A stretch of DNA of 64,000 nt from a virus: IMG/VR virus record IMGVR_UViG_3300047994_000054, positions 1 to 64,000 of that record; one strand, 5' to 3'. Shown in pieces: positions 1 through 7,117 of the stretch; positions within the stretch are counted from its first letter, which is position 1; each line of letters begins with the position of its first letter. The position numbers and the translations under genes were made by a program. The notes below the pieces were generated by a model that was not told where the DNA came from, searched no databases, and saw only the letters and a program-made list of their open reading frames with translations.

Positions 1-12
1 GACACACCGGAC

Positions 13-28
13 GACAACGATCGTTCGC
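13..28. promoter_or_regulatory. GAAC-N4-GTTC box, copy at left edge
   Basis: The sequence GACAACGATCGTTCGC, read on the other strand, is GCGAAC-GATC-GTTGTC. It is one of about sixteen 16-bp boxes in the window with the form GCGAAC-GNNC-GTTCKC. It ends 4 bases before the GTG of the first HNH gene, so a bound protein would cover that gene's ribosome-binding region. The role is inferred from the repeated family. Confidence 0.45.
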
Positions 29-32
29 AGCA

Positions 33-368
33 GTGAGTAATCAGCTCGAGATCCCGCCGGCTGTACGTGAACAAGTTGAGGACAGGGATCAGGGCACCTG
101 CCGGATGTGTGGCTCCTGGACTGGCGAGCAGGGCGCGCTGCACCACGTGAAGTATCGCTCGGAGGGTGGTCTCCACGTGGTCGAGAACCTCGTCACTGTC
201 CACTGGATGTACTGGCCCAGATGTCACGAGCGCGCGCATTCCAACAAGGGTCTATGGCAGCCGATCCTGCTCGAAGTGGTGAAGCACCCAGGGATCTCGG
301 CGTTCCAGCTGCGTCGTTGGGCTAGCGGCTCACGTGCGGTGGGACGTTGTCGCCCAGGCGCCGAATGA
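33..368 (+). CDS. HNH endonuclease-like protein
   Basis: This 111-residue protein has an HNH core: CRMC near residues 23-26, LHH near 37-39, an Asn-Leu pair in the middle of the finger and CHERAH near 64-69, which supply zinc ligands and the metal-binding His. HNH proteins cleave DNA; in phages they serve in packaging or as homing nucleases, and here the role is unknown. It starts at GTG just downstream of a palindromic box. It is the only plus-strand gene at the left end and converges on the end of the leftward operon, overlapping it by 47 bases. The C-terminal residues look low in information, so the 3' end may be degenerate. Confidence 0.7.
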   Translation: MSNQLEIPPAVREQVEDRDQGTCRMCGSWTGEQGALHHVKYRSEGGLHVVENLVTVHWMYWPRCHERAHSNKGLWQPILLEVVKHPGISAFQLRRWASGSRAVGRCRPGAE

Positions 369-678
369 TGATCTGTGGCGCGCCTGGAACCCAGATGCGC
401 GACACGTAGATGGCCGAGTCCTGACCGTGCGCCTCGGGCCGGATGCTCTTGGTCATCACCTTTGTGGTGCCGCATGACGGGCAGTTCTTGAACTTGATGA
501 TGCCCGCGCTCACTGCACGGCGTACGGCTCCAGCCATGGCCCTGTGCTCGGCGGTGTCGATGCTGGGATAGAACTTCTTGACCGATAGCCAGACCTCGTC
601 GGTCGAGAACTCCGGGTAGGTCACCGCGCAGTACCGGAACGCGGCGTCCATGACGTCCTTCCAAGCTAGATCGGTCAC
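322..678 (-). CDS. Small protein with one CPSC zinc-ribbon half
   Basis: This protein of about 118 residues is the last gene of the leftward operon. GTG at 678 is chosen because it forms a GTGA overlap with the upstream HNH gene and sits 6 bases after AGGGAG; an ATG two codons earlier is possible. The N-terminal half is helical (WKDVMDAAFRYC...), followed by CPSCG near residue 70 and a basic, beta-rich end. It may be a small DNA- or RNA-binding protein; I do not recognise the family. Its 3' end overlaps the convergent HNH gene at 33-368. Confidence 0.7.
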   Translation of the reverse strand: MTDLAWKDVMDAAFRYCAVTYPEFSTDEVWLSVKKFYPSIDTAEHRAMAGAVRRAVSAGIIKFKNCPSCGTTKVMTKSIRPEAHGQDSAIYVSRIWVPGAPQIIIRRLGDNVPPHVSR

Positions 679-1139
679 GTGCATCTCCCTGGGGTGATGC
701 GCAGATGGGCTTCCAGCCACGAGATGTCGAGATCCCAGTCGTAGCGCGAGCGTTCGGCCCAGATCTGGAAGGACAGGGCCACGTACTGGTAGGCGTCCCC
801 CTCGTCCCACTCGTTGACTTTCATCAGGTGCATGAGGGCTTCTGGCATCAGCCCGCGGACCTCGGCCATGCCGATGTGCTTGACCATGTGGCAGTCAGGA
901 CACAGCGCGATCAGACCATCGAGCCGCTGGACCCGCGTCACGTCGACGTAGTTCCAGATTTCGTGGCACTCCACCGGCCAGCGCGGCCCGCGACCACCGC
1001 AGATTTCGCAGCGGTCACCGGAGCGCTTACGGACGAAGTTCTTGCAGGTGGTCCACTGACTCGGTGTGAGCTCGGAGCGGAGGTTCGAGAACCATGCTGT
1101 CTTCGGCACGAGCTCGATGGTGAGAACGGGCGTTGTCAC
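675..1139 (-). CDS. HNH endonuclease
   Basis: This 154-residue HNH protein has CEIC near residues 38-41, VECHE near 51-55 and LCPDCHMVKH near 73-82, giving two CxxC pairs plus the catalytic His region. The family cuts double-stranded DNA using one divalent metal. GTG at 1139 overlaps the stop of the preceding gene as GTGA, so it belongs to the same leftward operon. A GAGAAC-GGGC-GTTGTC box lies inside its first codons (1122-1137). It could be a homing-type or a functional phage nuclease; the sequence alone does not decide. Confidence 0.82.
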   Translation of the reverse strand: MTTPVLTIELVPKTAWFSNLRSELTPSQWTTCKNFVRKRSGDRCEICGGRGPRWPVECHEIWNYVDVTRVQRLDGLIALCPDCHMVKHIGMAEVRGLMPEALMHLMKVNEWDEGDAYQYVALSFQIWAERSRYDWDLDISWLEAHLRITPGRCT

Positions 1140-1363
1140 GGTGCTGGCACCCAGGGACCGGACCAGACTTCGATGCGCTGGACGTACGCAGGAACGAACG
1201 GGACGCCCATCTCGCCTGACATCAGACGCTCCTTGGAGCACTCGGCCCCGATGTCGCCGAACCACGAACTGACACTCAATGACGGGAACCGCCTCCACTG
1301 GATGAAACGGCCGTCCGCGTCCGTCACGATCACGTCGTCGTCTGGTGCTGGTTCATTGGTCAC
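1136..1363 (-). CDS. Hypothetical small acidic protein
   Basis: A 75-residue protein starting at GTG, preceded by GAGGTG at good spacing, with GTGA overlaps at both ends. The N-terminus is Asp-rich (PAPDDDVIVTDADGRF), the middle carries Trp and Phe residues, and there is one Cys. No family is recognised. The tight coupling to its neighbours supports it as a real operon member. Confidence 0.7.
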   Translation of the reverse strand: MTNEPAPDDDVIVTDADGRFIQWRRFPSLSVSSWFGDIGAECSKERLMSGEMGVPFVPAYVQRIEVWSGPWVPAP

Positions 1364-1479
1364 GACGACACCTCACCCCGTGCGAAACAGGCGCCGTCAT
1401 GCCCACGATGACGCTGGCACGACCACACTCCCGTTGGACCTGTGTGCAGGATCTCGCCGCACCGCTCGTCGTCAGTCAT
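1360..1479 (-). CDS. Short Cys/His protein of the C..GH.G.C type
   Basis: A 39-residue reading frame begins at ATG 1479 behind GGGGAG and ends in a GTGA overlap with the next gene. It holds a Cys at 7, WSCQRHRGHDGAC at about 19-31 and ends EVSS. The C-x-n-C..H.GHDG.C pattern is very common in small actinophage proteins and probably binds zinc. Function unknown. Confidence 0.7.
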   Translation of the reverse strand: MTDDERCGEILHTGPTGVWSCQRHRGHDGACFARGEVSS

Positions 1480-1522
1480 GACACTCCCCGCAGACCTTGC
1501 ACGCTCCGGCGATGTCGCTCAT
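1472..1522 (-). CDS. 16-residue micro-ORF with two Cys pairs
   Basis: ATG 1522 follows GGGAGGACGC (strong ribosome site) and overlaps the previous stop as ATGA. The frame encodes MSDIAGACKVCGECHD and stops 8 bases into the next gene. CKVCGEC could bind a metal, or the frame could be a leader that couples translation from 1519-1746 to 1360-1479. The translation signals are good, but the length makes the peptide itself uncertain. Confidence 0.4.
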   Translation of the reverse strand: MSDIAGACKVCGECHD

Positions 1523-1746
1523 GCGTCCTCCCGGTGTGGAGTCGTTTCCTCCATGATCACGTGCCAGTGCTTCTCGCAGACCTGGACCATGCCTTCGGCG
1601 GCGCCACCCTCGTCGTGCAGGACCACGCGCTGGATGGCCTGTTGCTTGCACGGAGCACTGTCAGTGGGCGAAGCGATCCTCCTGCCCCAGTCGCACCCGA
1701 TGAGCATGTGAACCGCGTCGAGCATGTCCGAGACGTCGTCCATCAC
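1519..1746 (-). CDS. Small Cys/His protein
   Basis: A 75-residue protein. GTG 1746 overlaps the stop of the 25-residue gene upstream as GTGA; ATG 1743 is the alternative. It is acidic at the N-terminus (DDVSDMLDAV), then has GCDWG, APCKQQA and VCEKHW, an arrangement of Cys and His that fits one small zinc site. It is part of a chain of small overlapping genes. Function not recognised. Confidence 0.7.
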   Translation of the reverse strand: MMDDVSDMLDAVHMLIGCDWGRRIASPTDSAPCKQQAIQRVVLHDEGGAAEGMVQVCEKHWHVIMEETTPHREDA

Positions 1747-1820
1747 GAGAACGACCGTTGTCGCGTGTCGGGAGTGTCGGGAGTGCGAGCTGGGTCCTGG
1801 ATTGCATCCTCAGGCTTCAT
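1743..1820 (-). CDS. 25-residue peptide at head of small-gene cluster
   Basis: ATG 1820 sits 3 bases after a near-perfect GAAGGAGG ribosome site, and the frame (MKPEDAIQDPARTPDTPDT...) stops in a GTGA overlap with the next gene. It is the first gene after a terminator-like hairpin, so it probably opens a separate transcript. Pro/Asp/Thr-rich; function unknown. Confidence 0.6.
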   Translation of the reverse strand: MKPEDAIQDPARTPDTPDTRQRSFS

Positions 1821-1951
1821 GGTCCTCCTTCGCGGATTGCGCAAAAAACGAAAACGGGTATGCCCGAAAACGGGAACCTCGAAAAAAAATGAAACTCATT
1901 TCGACATTTCTGTGATCATCACTTGATGGGCTTGGTCTTGCTGATGGGCCA
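1821..1951 (-). terminator. Intergenic gap with AT-rich terminator hairpin and CCCGTTTTCG repeats
   Basis: On the minus strand the arms AAATGA and TCATTT (plus-strand 1887-1901) form a 6-bp stem followed by eight T residues, which has the shape of a Rho-independent terminator for the gene ending at 1952. Next come two copies of CCCGTTTTCG about 17 bases apart and a CGTTTTTTGCG, giving alternating CCCG/CGGG dyads. A promoter for the downstream micro-gene cluster would have to lie here, but no clear -35/-10 pair is seen. This is among the most AT-rich spots in the window. Confidence 0.5.
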
Positions 1952-2122
1952 TCAAGCCTCCTGGAGCAGGCGCTTGATCTCCTCCAGCTGGAGACGAATG
2001 TCCTTGTGCACGAGCTTCTTCGCCATCGGCACGGTGCGCAGGTCCACCGCCTTCATGCTGTCGGACGCGATCCGTACGGCCTTGTCCGCCGAGATCACGG
2101 CGGGGTGTCTGTCATCCTTCAT
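1952..2122 (-). CDS. Hypothetical small basic protein
   Basis: A 56-residue protein from ATG 2122, which overlaps the preceding TGA by one base (TGATG) and follows GGAGG at 7 bases. It is mostly helical, with a Lys/Arg- and Leu-rich C-terminus (KLVHKDIRLQLEEIKRLLQEA in part). It is the last gene before the terminator-like gap. No family recognised. Confidence 0.7.
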   Translation of the reverse strand: MKDDRHPAVISADKAVRIASDSMKAVDLRTVPMAKKLVHKDIRLQLEEIKRLLQEA

Positions 2123-2664
2123 CAGCTTGCCTCCTGGCATGTGAAGCACAACGCTCGACCGTCATCCATCAGGTCGGCGTCGCCCATTGTTGGGTCCAGG
2201 TTGACGGACTTGCCGCAGCCTGAGCATGTGGTGGCGGAAGGTACACCAGGTACCGGAACGCCTGTGTCGGAGATGGGGCCGGTGCTGGGCTCGATCACGG
2301 GATCGCGGCCGAGAACGGGCGTTCTCGTCACTCCGAGCTGCGCAGGAATCCTGCCCTCGGTGCGGAACTTGGTGATGTACTTCGGCTCGCTCGGCCCGGT
2401 CGGGCACTGGCAGATCGAGACGTGGTGGATGCACACGCCGCAGGTGTCCCAGCCGACGACCATCTCCTTGCCGTCCTCGGACAGGTCGACGACCGACACC
2501 ATCCGGGTCGGTAGCTTGAACCCGCCGAGGAAGCGGTCGCGGTCCGCACTGATGGCGGCGATCTCCTCCTTGAGCGCGCGCAGTTCCTTCTTGGTGGCCT
2601 CATGCTCGGCCACCTCGTTCTCGAGCTCGCTACGCCAGAGTGCTTCGTCGGTGTGCGTTCCCAT
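2122..2664 (-). CDS. Coiled-coil protein with two Cys-pair fingers
   Basis: A 180-residue protein. ATG 2664 follows AAAGGAG at 6 bases, two bases after the previous stop. Residues 5-45 form a charged heptad-like helix (ELENEVAEHEATKKELRALK), the middle holds CGVCIHH..CQC, and the end holds CSGC...CFTC, giving two likely zinc knuckles. A GAGAAC-GGGC-GTTCTC palindrome is embedded in the coding sequence at 2311-2326. Probably a nucleic-acid- or protein-binding adaptor; not recognised. Confidence 0.75.
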   Translation of the reverse strand: MGTHTDEALWRSELENEVAEHEATKKELRALKEEIAAISADRDRFLGGFKLPTRMVSVVDLSEDGKEMVVGWDTCGVCIHHVSICQCPTGPSEPKYITKFRTEGRIPAQLGVTRTPVLGRDPVIEPSTGPISDTGVPVPGVPSATTCSGCGKSVNLDPTMGDADLMDDGRALCFTCQEAS

Positions 2665-2665
2665 G

Positions 2666-3478
2666 TCAGGCTCCTTTCGATCGGTCAACGATGTCGGTGG
2701 GCGCGGATGGACCCGGTGCGCCGTAGGTGTATCGCAGCAGTTGGACGATGAGACCCGTCAGCCCGTCGGGTGCGTCCCTGTTGGTGATGAGTTTCGGGTC
2801 GATCAGGTCCGGCGAGCCGGCCATCATCTCGCAGAGCCCGGACTGACCGATGGTCGTCAGTGCCGCTGTCAGCGCTGACGTTCGAGCGATCTCGCGCTCC
2901 TGTGGCGGCACGATCGCGAGCATCTGCGTTAACGGACCGCCGTCCCGCATGGCCTCGCGCAGAGCGCGCACCTTCTCGCCTTGAAGCCGCGAGCCGTCAG
3001 CGTCGTAGACCGACTGCGTCTTCTTCCAGACGATGGTTTCGTCGTCCCCTTCGCCCACCCACTCATAGGGAGTGAGGTGCAGTTCGGCCGCTCCGTCGCG
3101 ATGCACGACCGTCGTGGTGATCGCTTCGGTGAGCAGTCCGCCGACGTTACCTGCCTCCCAGTACGCTTGGAACGGTGCGATCTCGTCGTACTGCGCGCGG
3201 GTCATCGGAGCGTTGTCCGGGTTGCCCATGTAGGTGTCGGACGAGTAACTGATGGCGTCAGCCTCGGTCGCGTCGGCCAGCAGCGCCGCCACGCCCTCGG
3301 ATGCCTTGGGCATGTTGCCGTTGAGCACCAACGAGATGAGGAACTCGTCGTCCTTGAAGAACGTGATCTGCTGCTCGAAGTGACCGTGGGTCTCGATCAA
3401 CTCCTTGGCCATGCCGTGCTCGAACTCCGCGATCGGCACAACCTTGCCGTTGTCGAACTTGATCTTCGTGCTGGCCAT
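2666..3478 (-). CDS. Hypothetical 270-residue phage protein
   Basis: ATG 3478 overlaps the RuvB-like gene's stop by one base. The N-terminus is beta-rich (STKIKFDNGKVVPIAEF), the centre is acidic with aromatic residues, and the C-terminal third is helical (SALTAALTTIGQSGLC). No catalytic motif or membrane segment is seen. Its fixed place directly downstream of the RuvB-like ATPase suggests a partner in the same process, but that is inference. Confidence 0.75.
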   Translation of the reverse strand: MASTKIKFDNGKVVPIAEFEHGMAKELIETHGHFEQQITFFKDDEFLISLVLNGNMPKASEGVAALLADATEADAISYSSDTYMGNPDNAPMTRAQYDEIAPFQAYWEAGNVGGLLTEAITTTVVHRDGAAELHLTPYEWVGEGDDETIVWKKTQSVYDADGSRLQGEKVRALREAMRDGGPLTQMLAIVPPQEREIARTSALTAALTTIGQSGLCEMMAGSPDLIDPKLITNRDAPDGLTGLIVQLLRYTYGAPGPSAPTDIVDRSKGA

Positions 3479-4494
3479 CAGTCCTCCTTCTCGTCCATGA
3501 GCTTCGCCGCGCGCTCGCGACCCAGCCCGGTCAGCTCACGGCCACGATTGGTGACGGTGATGAAGCCGCGCTGCACAAGGTCGCGCTCGGTGTGCTTGAG
3601 TACGCTCTCGCCCAGGACGGCGAGCATCGTGGGCAGCGACGCGACGCCGCCGTAGCCGTAGAGCAGCATCAGGTAGTCCTGGGCCAGTCTGGTCAGGCCG
3701 TCGTCGGAGAATCCGGTCCAGTGCTGCGCTCGAGCGACCGGATCGGCGCAGGTGGGATCGGCGTCCTGGATGTCGCGAACGGTCGCCAGCAGCCGTCCCA
3801 TCACGCGCGGGTTGTAGTCGGCAGCGGCCGCGATCCGGTGGTACTGCGGCTCGGCCAGGGTCATCCGCAGCCGGCTGGCGGTGACATGAGCGATCTGCAC
3901 GGCTTCCTCGACCGTGTAGGGCTCCAGGATTGGCTGGATCGGGAACCTGTCGACGATGGTCTCGGGCAGCAGCTGCGCATCCGTGGTCGCACCGATGACG
4001 GTGATCTTCGGAATCTCGACGGTGCCACCGGGCAGCACGAGCACGCCGTCCTGGAGCAGCTGCAACAGCCACTCGGCGTTCTTCTTGCCGGACGCCACCA
4101 TGCGGTGGATCTCGTCCAGGAACAGCACGTCGCGGTCCTGCATGGCCTCAAGCACCGGACGTGCCTTCTCGGCCGTGACGACCCCACCGAGCTCGGCGTA
4201 GCCCACCTTGAGCGTGTGCGCCGTGAGCTTGCCCAGCGACGTCTTGCCGATGCCGGGCTGGCCGCTGGCGAGCAGCATGTGCGGCAACGCCTCGCCGCGC
4301 TTCGCTGCTGCCGTGATGGCGGTCAGGATCTGCATGCGTGCGGTGTTCTGACCGACGAACTGAGTGAAGTCGTGCGGGTAGGGGCCGTCGCCGATGATGT
4401 CGTCGCCGCGCTTGATCTGGCCAGGAAGCACGTTGGCGTTCTGGCGGTTGCCCTGGCTCATCATGCGGCGAGCGAGCGTGTGTGCGTGGCTCAT
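3478..4494 (-). CDS. RuvB-like AAA+ ATPase with C-terminal winged helix
   Basis: A 338-residue protein, close to the usual RuvB length. ATG 4494 makes an ATGA overlap. Motifs by residue: DFTQFVGQ at 42-49, Walker A GQPGIGKT at 78-85, Walker B VLFLDEIHRM at 123-132, sensor 1 GATTD at 168-172 and the DRF arginine finger at 182-184. The last 80 residues resemble the RuvB winged-helix domain (LGESVLKHTERDLVQRGFI). RuvB drives branch migration of Holliday junctions as a hexameric ring, normally loaded by RuvA; no RuvA is seen here. A RusA resolvase is encoded at 25494. It could alternatively act as another AAA+ remodeller. Confidence 0.85.
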   Translation of the reverse strand: MSHAHTLARRMMSQGNRQNANVLPGQIKRGDDIIGDGPYPHDFTQFVGQNTARMQILTAITAAAKRGEALPHMLLASGQPGIGKTSLGKLTAHTLKVGYAELGGVVTAEKARPVLEAMQDRDVLFLDEIHRMVASGKKNAEWLLQLLQDGVLVLPGGTVEIPKITVIGATTDAQLLPETIVDRFPIQPILEPYTVEEAVQIAHVTASRLRMTLAEPQYHRIAAAADYNPRVMGRLLATVRDIQDADPTCADPVARAQHWTGFSDDGLTRLAQDYLMLLYGYGGVASLPTMLAVLGESVLKHTERDLVQRGFITVTNRGRELTGLGRERAAKLMDEKED

Positions 4495-4784
4495 GAGCCG
4501 TTCCAGAGGTCTTCGAGATCGCCCAGGTCGTCCGGCGTGTCGGTGGACTCGCCAGCCATCACCTCGACGACGTTGCGCGGCAGCGGGTCGCGGACGGTCA
4601 CGCACAGGTCGTCGGGCAGCTCGAGGTGGAGTGCCTCGACCAACGACTCAGCGAGCTTCCGCCACTCGCTGCGCAGGACCTCCATCGGGAAGCCCTGCTG
4701 GATGAACAGGGTGTTGGCAGCGAGTCCCATCGCCAGTCGCTCGATGGGCGACAGGTCGAACTCGCTCGGGTCTGGTCGGGTCAT
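4491..4784 (-). CDS. Small protein upstream of RuvB-like ATPase
   Basis: A 97-residue protein with ATGA overlaps at both ends (ATG 4784). It has a helical middle (LSPIERLAMGLAANTLFIQQGF) and a strongly acidic tail (ESTDTPDDLGDLEDLW). Co-translation with the ATPase suggests a cofactor or loader, which is unproven. No family recognised. Confidence 0.75.
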   Translation of the reverse strand: MTRPDPSEFDLSPIERLAMGLAANTLFIQQGFPMEVLRSEWRKLAESLVEALHLELPDDLCVTVRDPLPRNVVEVMAGESTDTPDDLGDLEDLWNGS

Positions 4785-5005
4785 TCGGTCACACCTCCTC
4801 CTGACGGCCTTACGCCGTACAGGACCAGCGAGTCGCGCAGCCGGTCCATCGTCTGGGTTGTAGCCGATCGGACGCGGTGCGCGCCGACCTGCTTGAGCAC
4901 GCGATTGCACGGCTCATGGCGCAGCCACCCGTTCTCGCTGCGGTAGGTGCTCGGATCGTGGCTGGTCTCGCAGTAGTTCGGGTCGTTCTCGGTAGGTCTG
5001 GGCAT
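4781..5005 (-). CDS. Hypothetical 74-residue protein
   Basis: ATG 5005 follows GAGGAGG at 5 bases; a GTG one codon upstream is possible. It contains two Cys and two His (NYCETSH, RHEPCNR) and a basic C-terminal half (HRVRSATTQTMDRLRDSL). It is part of the WGR / RuvB-like operon. Function unknown. Confidence 0.7.
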   Translation of the reverse strand: MPRPTENDPNYCETSHDPSTYRSENGWLRHEPCNRVLKQVGAHRVRSATTQTMDRLRDSLVLYGVRPSGGGVTE

Positions 5006-5016
5006 CACGCCTCCTC

Positions 5017-5577
5017 TCAGGCGTTGATCTTGAAGCGAAGCAGCATGTCGACAACCTCGGCCGCGCCTTCGGCCCGCATCACCTGTGAACGGAGGTGGTC
5101 CAACTGCTCGATCAGGCTCTTGCGCATGACGACGGCCTGGGTCACCTCGCTGGGAGCGCCCATCGCCAGGCGCCGGCAGGTGTCGATGTCGCTGAACAGG
5201 ACGGCGACCAGGTCGACGGGACCGTCGGAGTCATCCAGCTGCGAACGGTCGTTCTCGGGATCGAACTGTCGCTGCTCGAGCGCTGCCATCACGTCCATCG
5301 GGCAGTAGCCGAATGAGTTGCCGTCGTTGAACGACGGGGCGTAGCCCTTGGCCTGCTTGGACGCGATCTTGGCGTCGACCACCTGCGTCGCGAGGTCCTT
5401 CGAAGTGCCGAAGCGCTCCGGCTTGCTCCACTGACCCTTCGATCCGACGCGGCCCCAGTGGAACATGACCGTGTACGTGTCGGTCGGCAGATCGTGGATC
5501 GTCCACGCCTGGTAGTACTTGTTGGAGTTGACAGTCGGGTCGACGAGTACGAGTTCCCGTAGCGTCGCTGACTTCAT
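5017..5577 (-). CDS. WGR-domain protein
   Basis: A 186-residue protein. Residues 10-75 fit the WGR fold: NKYYQAWTI, then FHWGRVGSKGQW with the signature WGR at 41-43, and a helix ending KQAKGY. WGR domains bind nucleic acid, for example in PARP-type proteins and in bacterial MolR/MoxR-VWA neighbourhoods. The rest is helical with no catalytic motif. It overlaps the coiled-coil gene upstream as ATGA. A GCGAAC-GGTC-GTTCTC box lies in the coding region at 5241-5256. Its presence just downstream of the RavA/VWA trio fits the known association of WGR with AAA+-VWA systems, though a joint role is inference. Confidence 0.85.
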   Translation of the reverse strand: MKSATLRELVLVDPTVNSNKYYQAWTIHDLPTDTYTVMFHWGRVGSKGQWSKPERFGTSKDLATQVVDAKIASKQAKGYAPSFNDGNSFGYCPMDVMAALEQRQFDPENDRSQLDDSDGPVDLVAVLFSDIDTCRRLAMGAPSEVTQAVVMRKSLIEQLDHLRSQVMRAEGAAEVVDMLLRFKINA

Positions 5578-5882
5578 GTCGCCTCCTTTCCGATGGCATT
5601 GGAGAGCGGGTGCACGTCGCGCAACTCCCAGTACCCCTGACGCAGTGATGCGGCGATGTACGTCAGGTCGTCGGTCAGGCGGCTGATGTCCTGTCCGAGT
5701 GCGCTCTTGTAGCCACGCAGCTCAGCCTTGGAGAGGACGTCTTCCTTGACCTCCTGCGCCAGCGTGTCGGCGTCGTTGGCAATGCGGCGCATGGTGACGA
5801 GCGCCTCCTCAGCGAGATGCTCGACCTTCCGCACGAGTGCGTGTACTTCGTCGACGACGTCGGCCATGGTGTCGGTAGTCAC
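5574..5882 (-). CDS. Coiled-coil protein
   Basis: A 102-residue, almost wholly helical protein (VDEVHALVRKVEHLAEEALV) with ATGA overlaps on both sides. No Cys, membrane segment or enzyme motif. The small helical shape suggests an oligomerising partner of a neighbouring protein. Function not recognised. Confidence 0.75.
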   Translation of the reverse strand: MTTDTMADVVDEVHALVRKVEHLAEEALVTMRRIANDADTLAQEVKEDVLSKAELRGYKSALGQDISRLTDDLTYIAASLRQGYWELRDVHPLSNAIGKEAT

Positions 5883-6901
5883 TTCTCCTCCTGTCGGATG
5901 AAGTCCGCTTGCAGCGTGTTGAGAGCGGCGAGCGCGTACTCTGCGGCGCCGGCCGACATCTCCTGGTTCACGTGCAGCGCACGCCCGTACTCCATCGCCT
6001 TGCGCATGGTGCGCTGGTACTGGTCGGTGACCTTGGCCAGAGCGGCTGAGGTGATGGTGTCGCGCGTCGAGCGCAGGTGAGTGATCTGCTGGACGACGTT
6101 CTGGAAGTCCTCGACCGCCTCGCGTTCCCAGGCAGCGATCACGCTCTCGCGCAGCCGAGCCATCTCCGGGATCGGCATGACCTCGAGGTTGCAGCCGGTC
6201 AGCGTGCGCACGAACTCCTGGAGTGCGAACAGCTCGGACTCACGCGAGCGGTGCACGAAGTACACGCCGTCTTTCATCTTGATGGCGTTGAGGAACAGCA
6301 GGTACTCGCGCACGCACTTGCGCACCCGGTCGCCATCGACGAAGTCGTGCAGCCGGTCGAACTCGGCGTACCAGAGCTTGATGAGCTCCTCGATGTGCTT
6401 CTGCTCGCCGGGCTGGATCTTCGTGGTGTCGACGGACGCGCGTAGCCGGTGACTGTTGCGCTCGATCTTGCGCGTCACCTTGTCGGGCTTGCCCTTGGAG
6501 AAGTCCAGGTTGACGATCGGCTGGTAGGACAGCCGGCGCTGCTGCGAGTCGCGCACCTCGCGGACCATCTGCCGGTAGACGGTGTCACCGTTGCGGGACA
6601 CCTCCCGCACGGCCATGACCTCGCCGACCGTGGGACCGATGCCGAGCACGGGATTGCCGGCGTGGATGGTGTAGGGCTTGGCGATGCCGACGATCCGGCT
6701 ACACGCCTTCTCGTACGCCGAGAATGCCGTCGTCTCCTGCGGCAGCACCGCACTGTCGAGCATCAGCCGGTCGAACGTCTTGGTCATGTCGTCGAGGTTG
6801 TGCGGCTGGTCGGAGATGGTGAACCACACGATGTGGCCCAGGACCGCGTCGTCGGGCAGGGTGCCCTGACTGTCGAGGATCTTCCGAACGTCAGACTTCA
6901 T
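5879..6901 (-). CDS. Conserved-looking 340-residue phage protein
   Basis: ATG 6901 is chosen over upstream frame extension because it follows GAGAGGAGG at 5 bases. The N-terminal region (LGHIVWFTISDQPHNLDDMTKTFDRL) resembles a winged-helix-like start, the middle is rich in Arg/Lys helices, and a long helical C-terminus follows. I believe related proteins of unknown function occur in other phages, but cannot name the family with certainty. It is the first gene of a transcript that begins downstream of the 6949 operator. Confidence 0.75.
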   Translation of the reverse strand: MKSDVRKILDSQGTLPDDAVLGHIVWFTISDQPHNLDDMTKTFDRLMLDSAVLPQETTAFSAYEKACSRIVGIAKPYTIHAGNPVLGIGPTVGEVMAVREVSRNGDTVYRQMVREVRDSQQRRLSYQPIVNLDFSKGKPDKVTRKIERNSHRLRASVDTTKIQPGEQKHIEELIKLWYAEFDRLHDFVDGDRVRKCVREYLLFLNAIKMKDGVYFVHRSRESELFALQEFVRTLTGCNLEVMPIPEMARLRESVIAAWEREAVEDFQNVVQQITHLRSTRDTITSAALAKVTDQYQRTMRKAMEYGRALHVNQEMSAGAAEYALAALNTLQADFIRQEEK

Positions 6902-6929
6902 GTCGCCTCCTCTCGTTGAGGGACTGTGT

Positions 6930-6964
6930 TTCGCGGGTGTTGTGAACTGTGTACGATCGTACAC
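6930..6964 (-). promoter_or_regulatory. Perfect 16-bp palindromic operator plus leader motif
   Basis: GTGTACGATCGTACAC at 6949-6964 is a perfect palindrome 47 bases upstream of ATG 6901. Related 16-mers occur at 12103, 15803, 20551 and 23963, always between genes. The leader also contains CACCCGCGAA on the minus strand (6939-6930), repeated in the leaders of the Ku gene and the RavA gene. It is probably a repressor site at an early promoter; no standard -35 box is evident, so the exact promoter is not placed. Confidence 0.65.
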
Positions 6965-6967
6965 GAT

Positions 6968-7117
6968 CTAGGGTGCGTGCGCCTCTAGCCAGGTATCCGC
7001 CTCCTCAAGGCTGGCGAACTTCGGCGGACGCGGGCGGCCCAGCGCAGCTCGATAGGCATCGAGCTCCTCCTGGGTTAGCCAGTGCAGGTCAATCGCGGGA
7101 ATCAGGGTGTCGGCCAT
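6968..7117 (-). CDS. Small 49-residue protein after the VWA gene
   Basis: ATG 7117 follows the VWA stop immediately. The frame encodes MADTLIPAIDLHWLTQEELD and ends LEEADTWLEAHAP just before the operator. It is Trp- and Glu-rich with no Cys. Likely the last gene of the RavA / VWA operon; function unknown. Confidence 0.65.
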   Translation of the reverse strand: MADTLIPAIDLHWLTQEELDAYRAALGRPRPPKFASLEEADTWLEAHAP

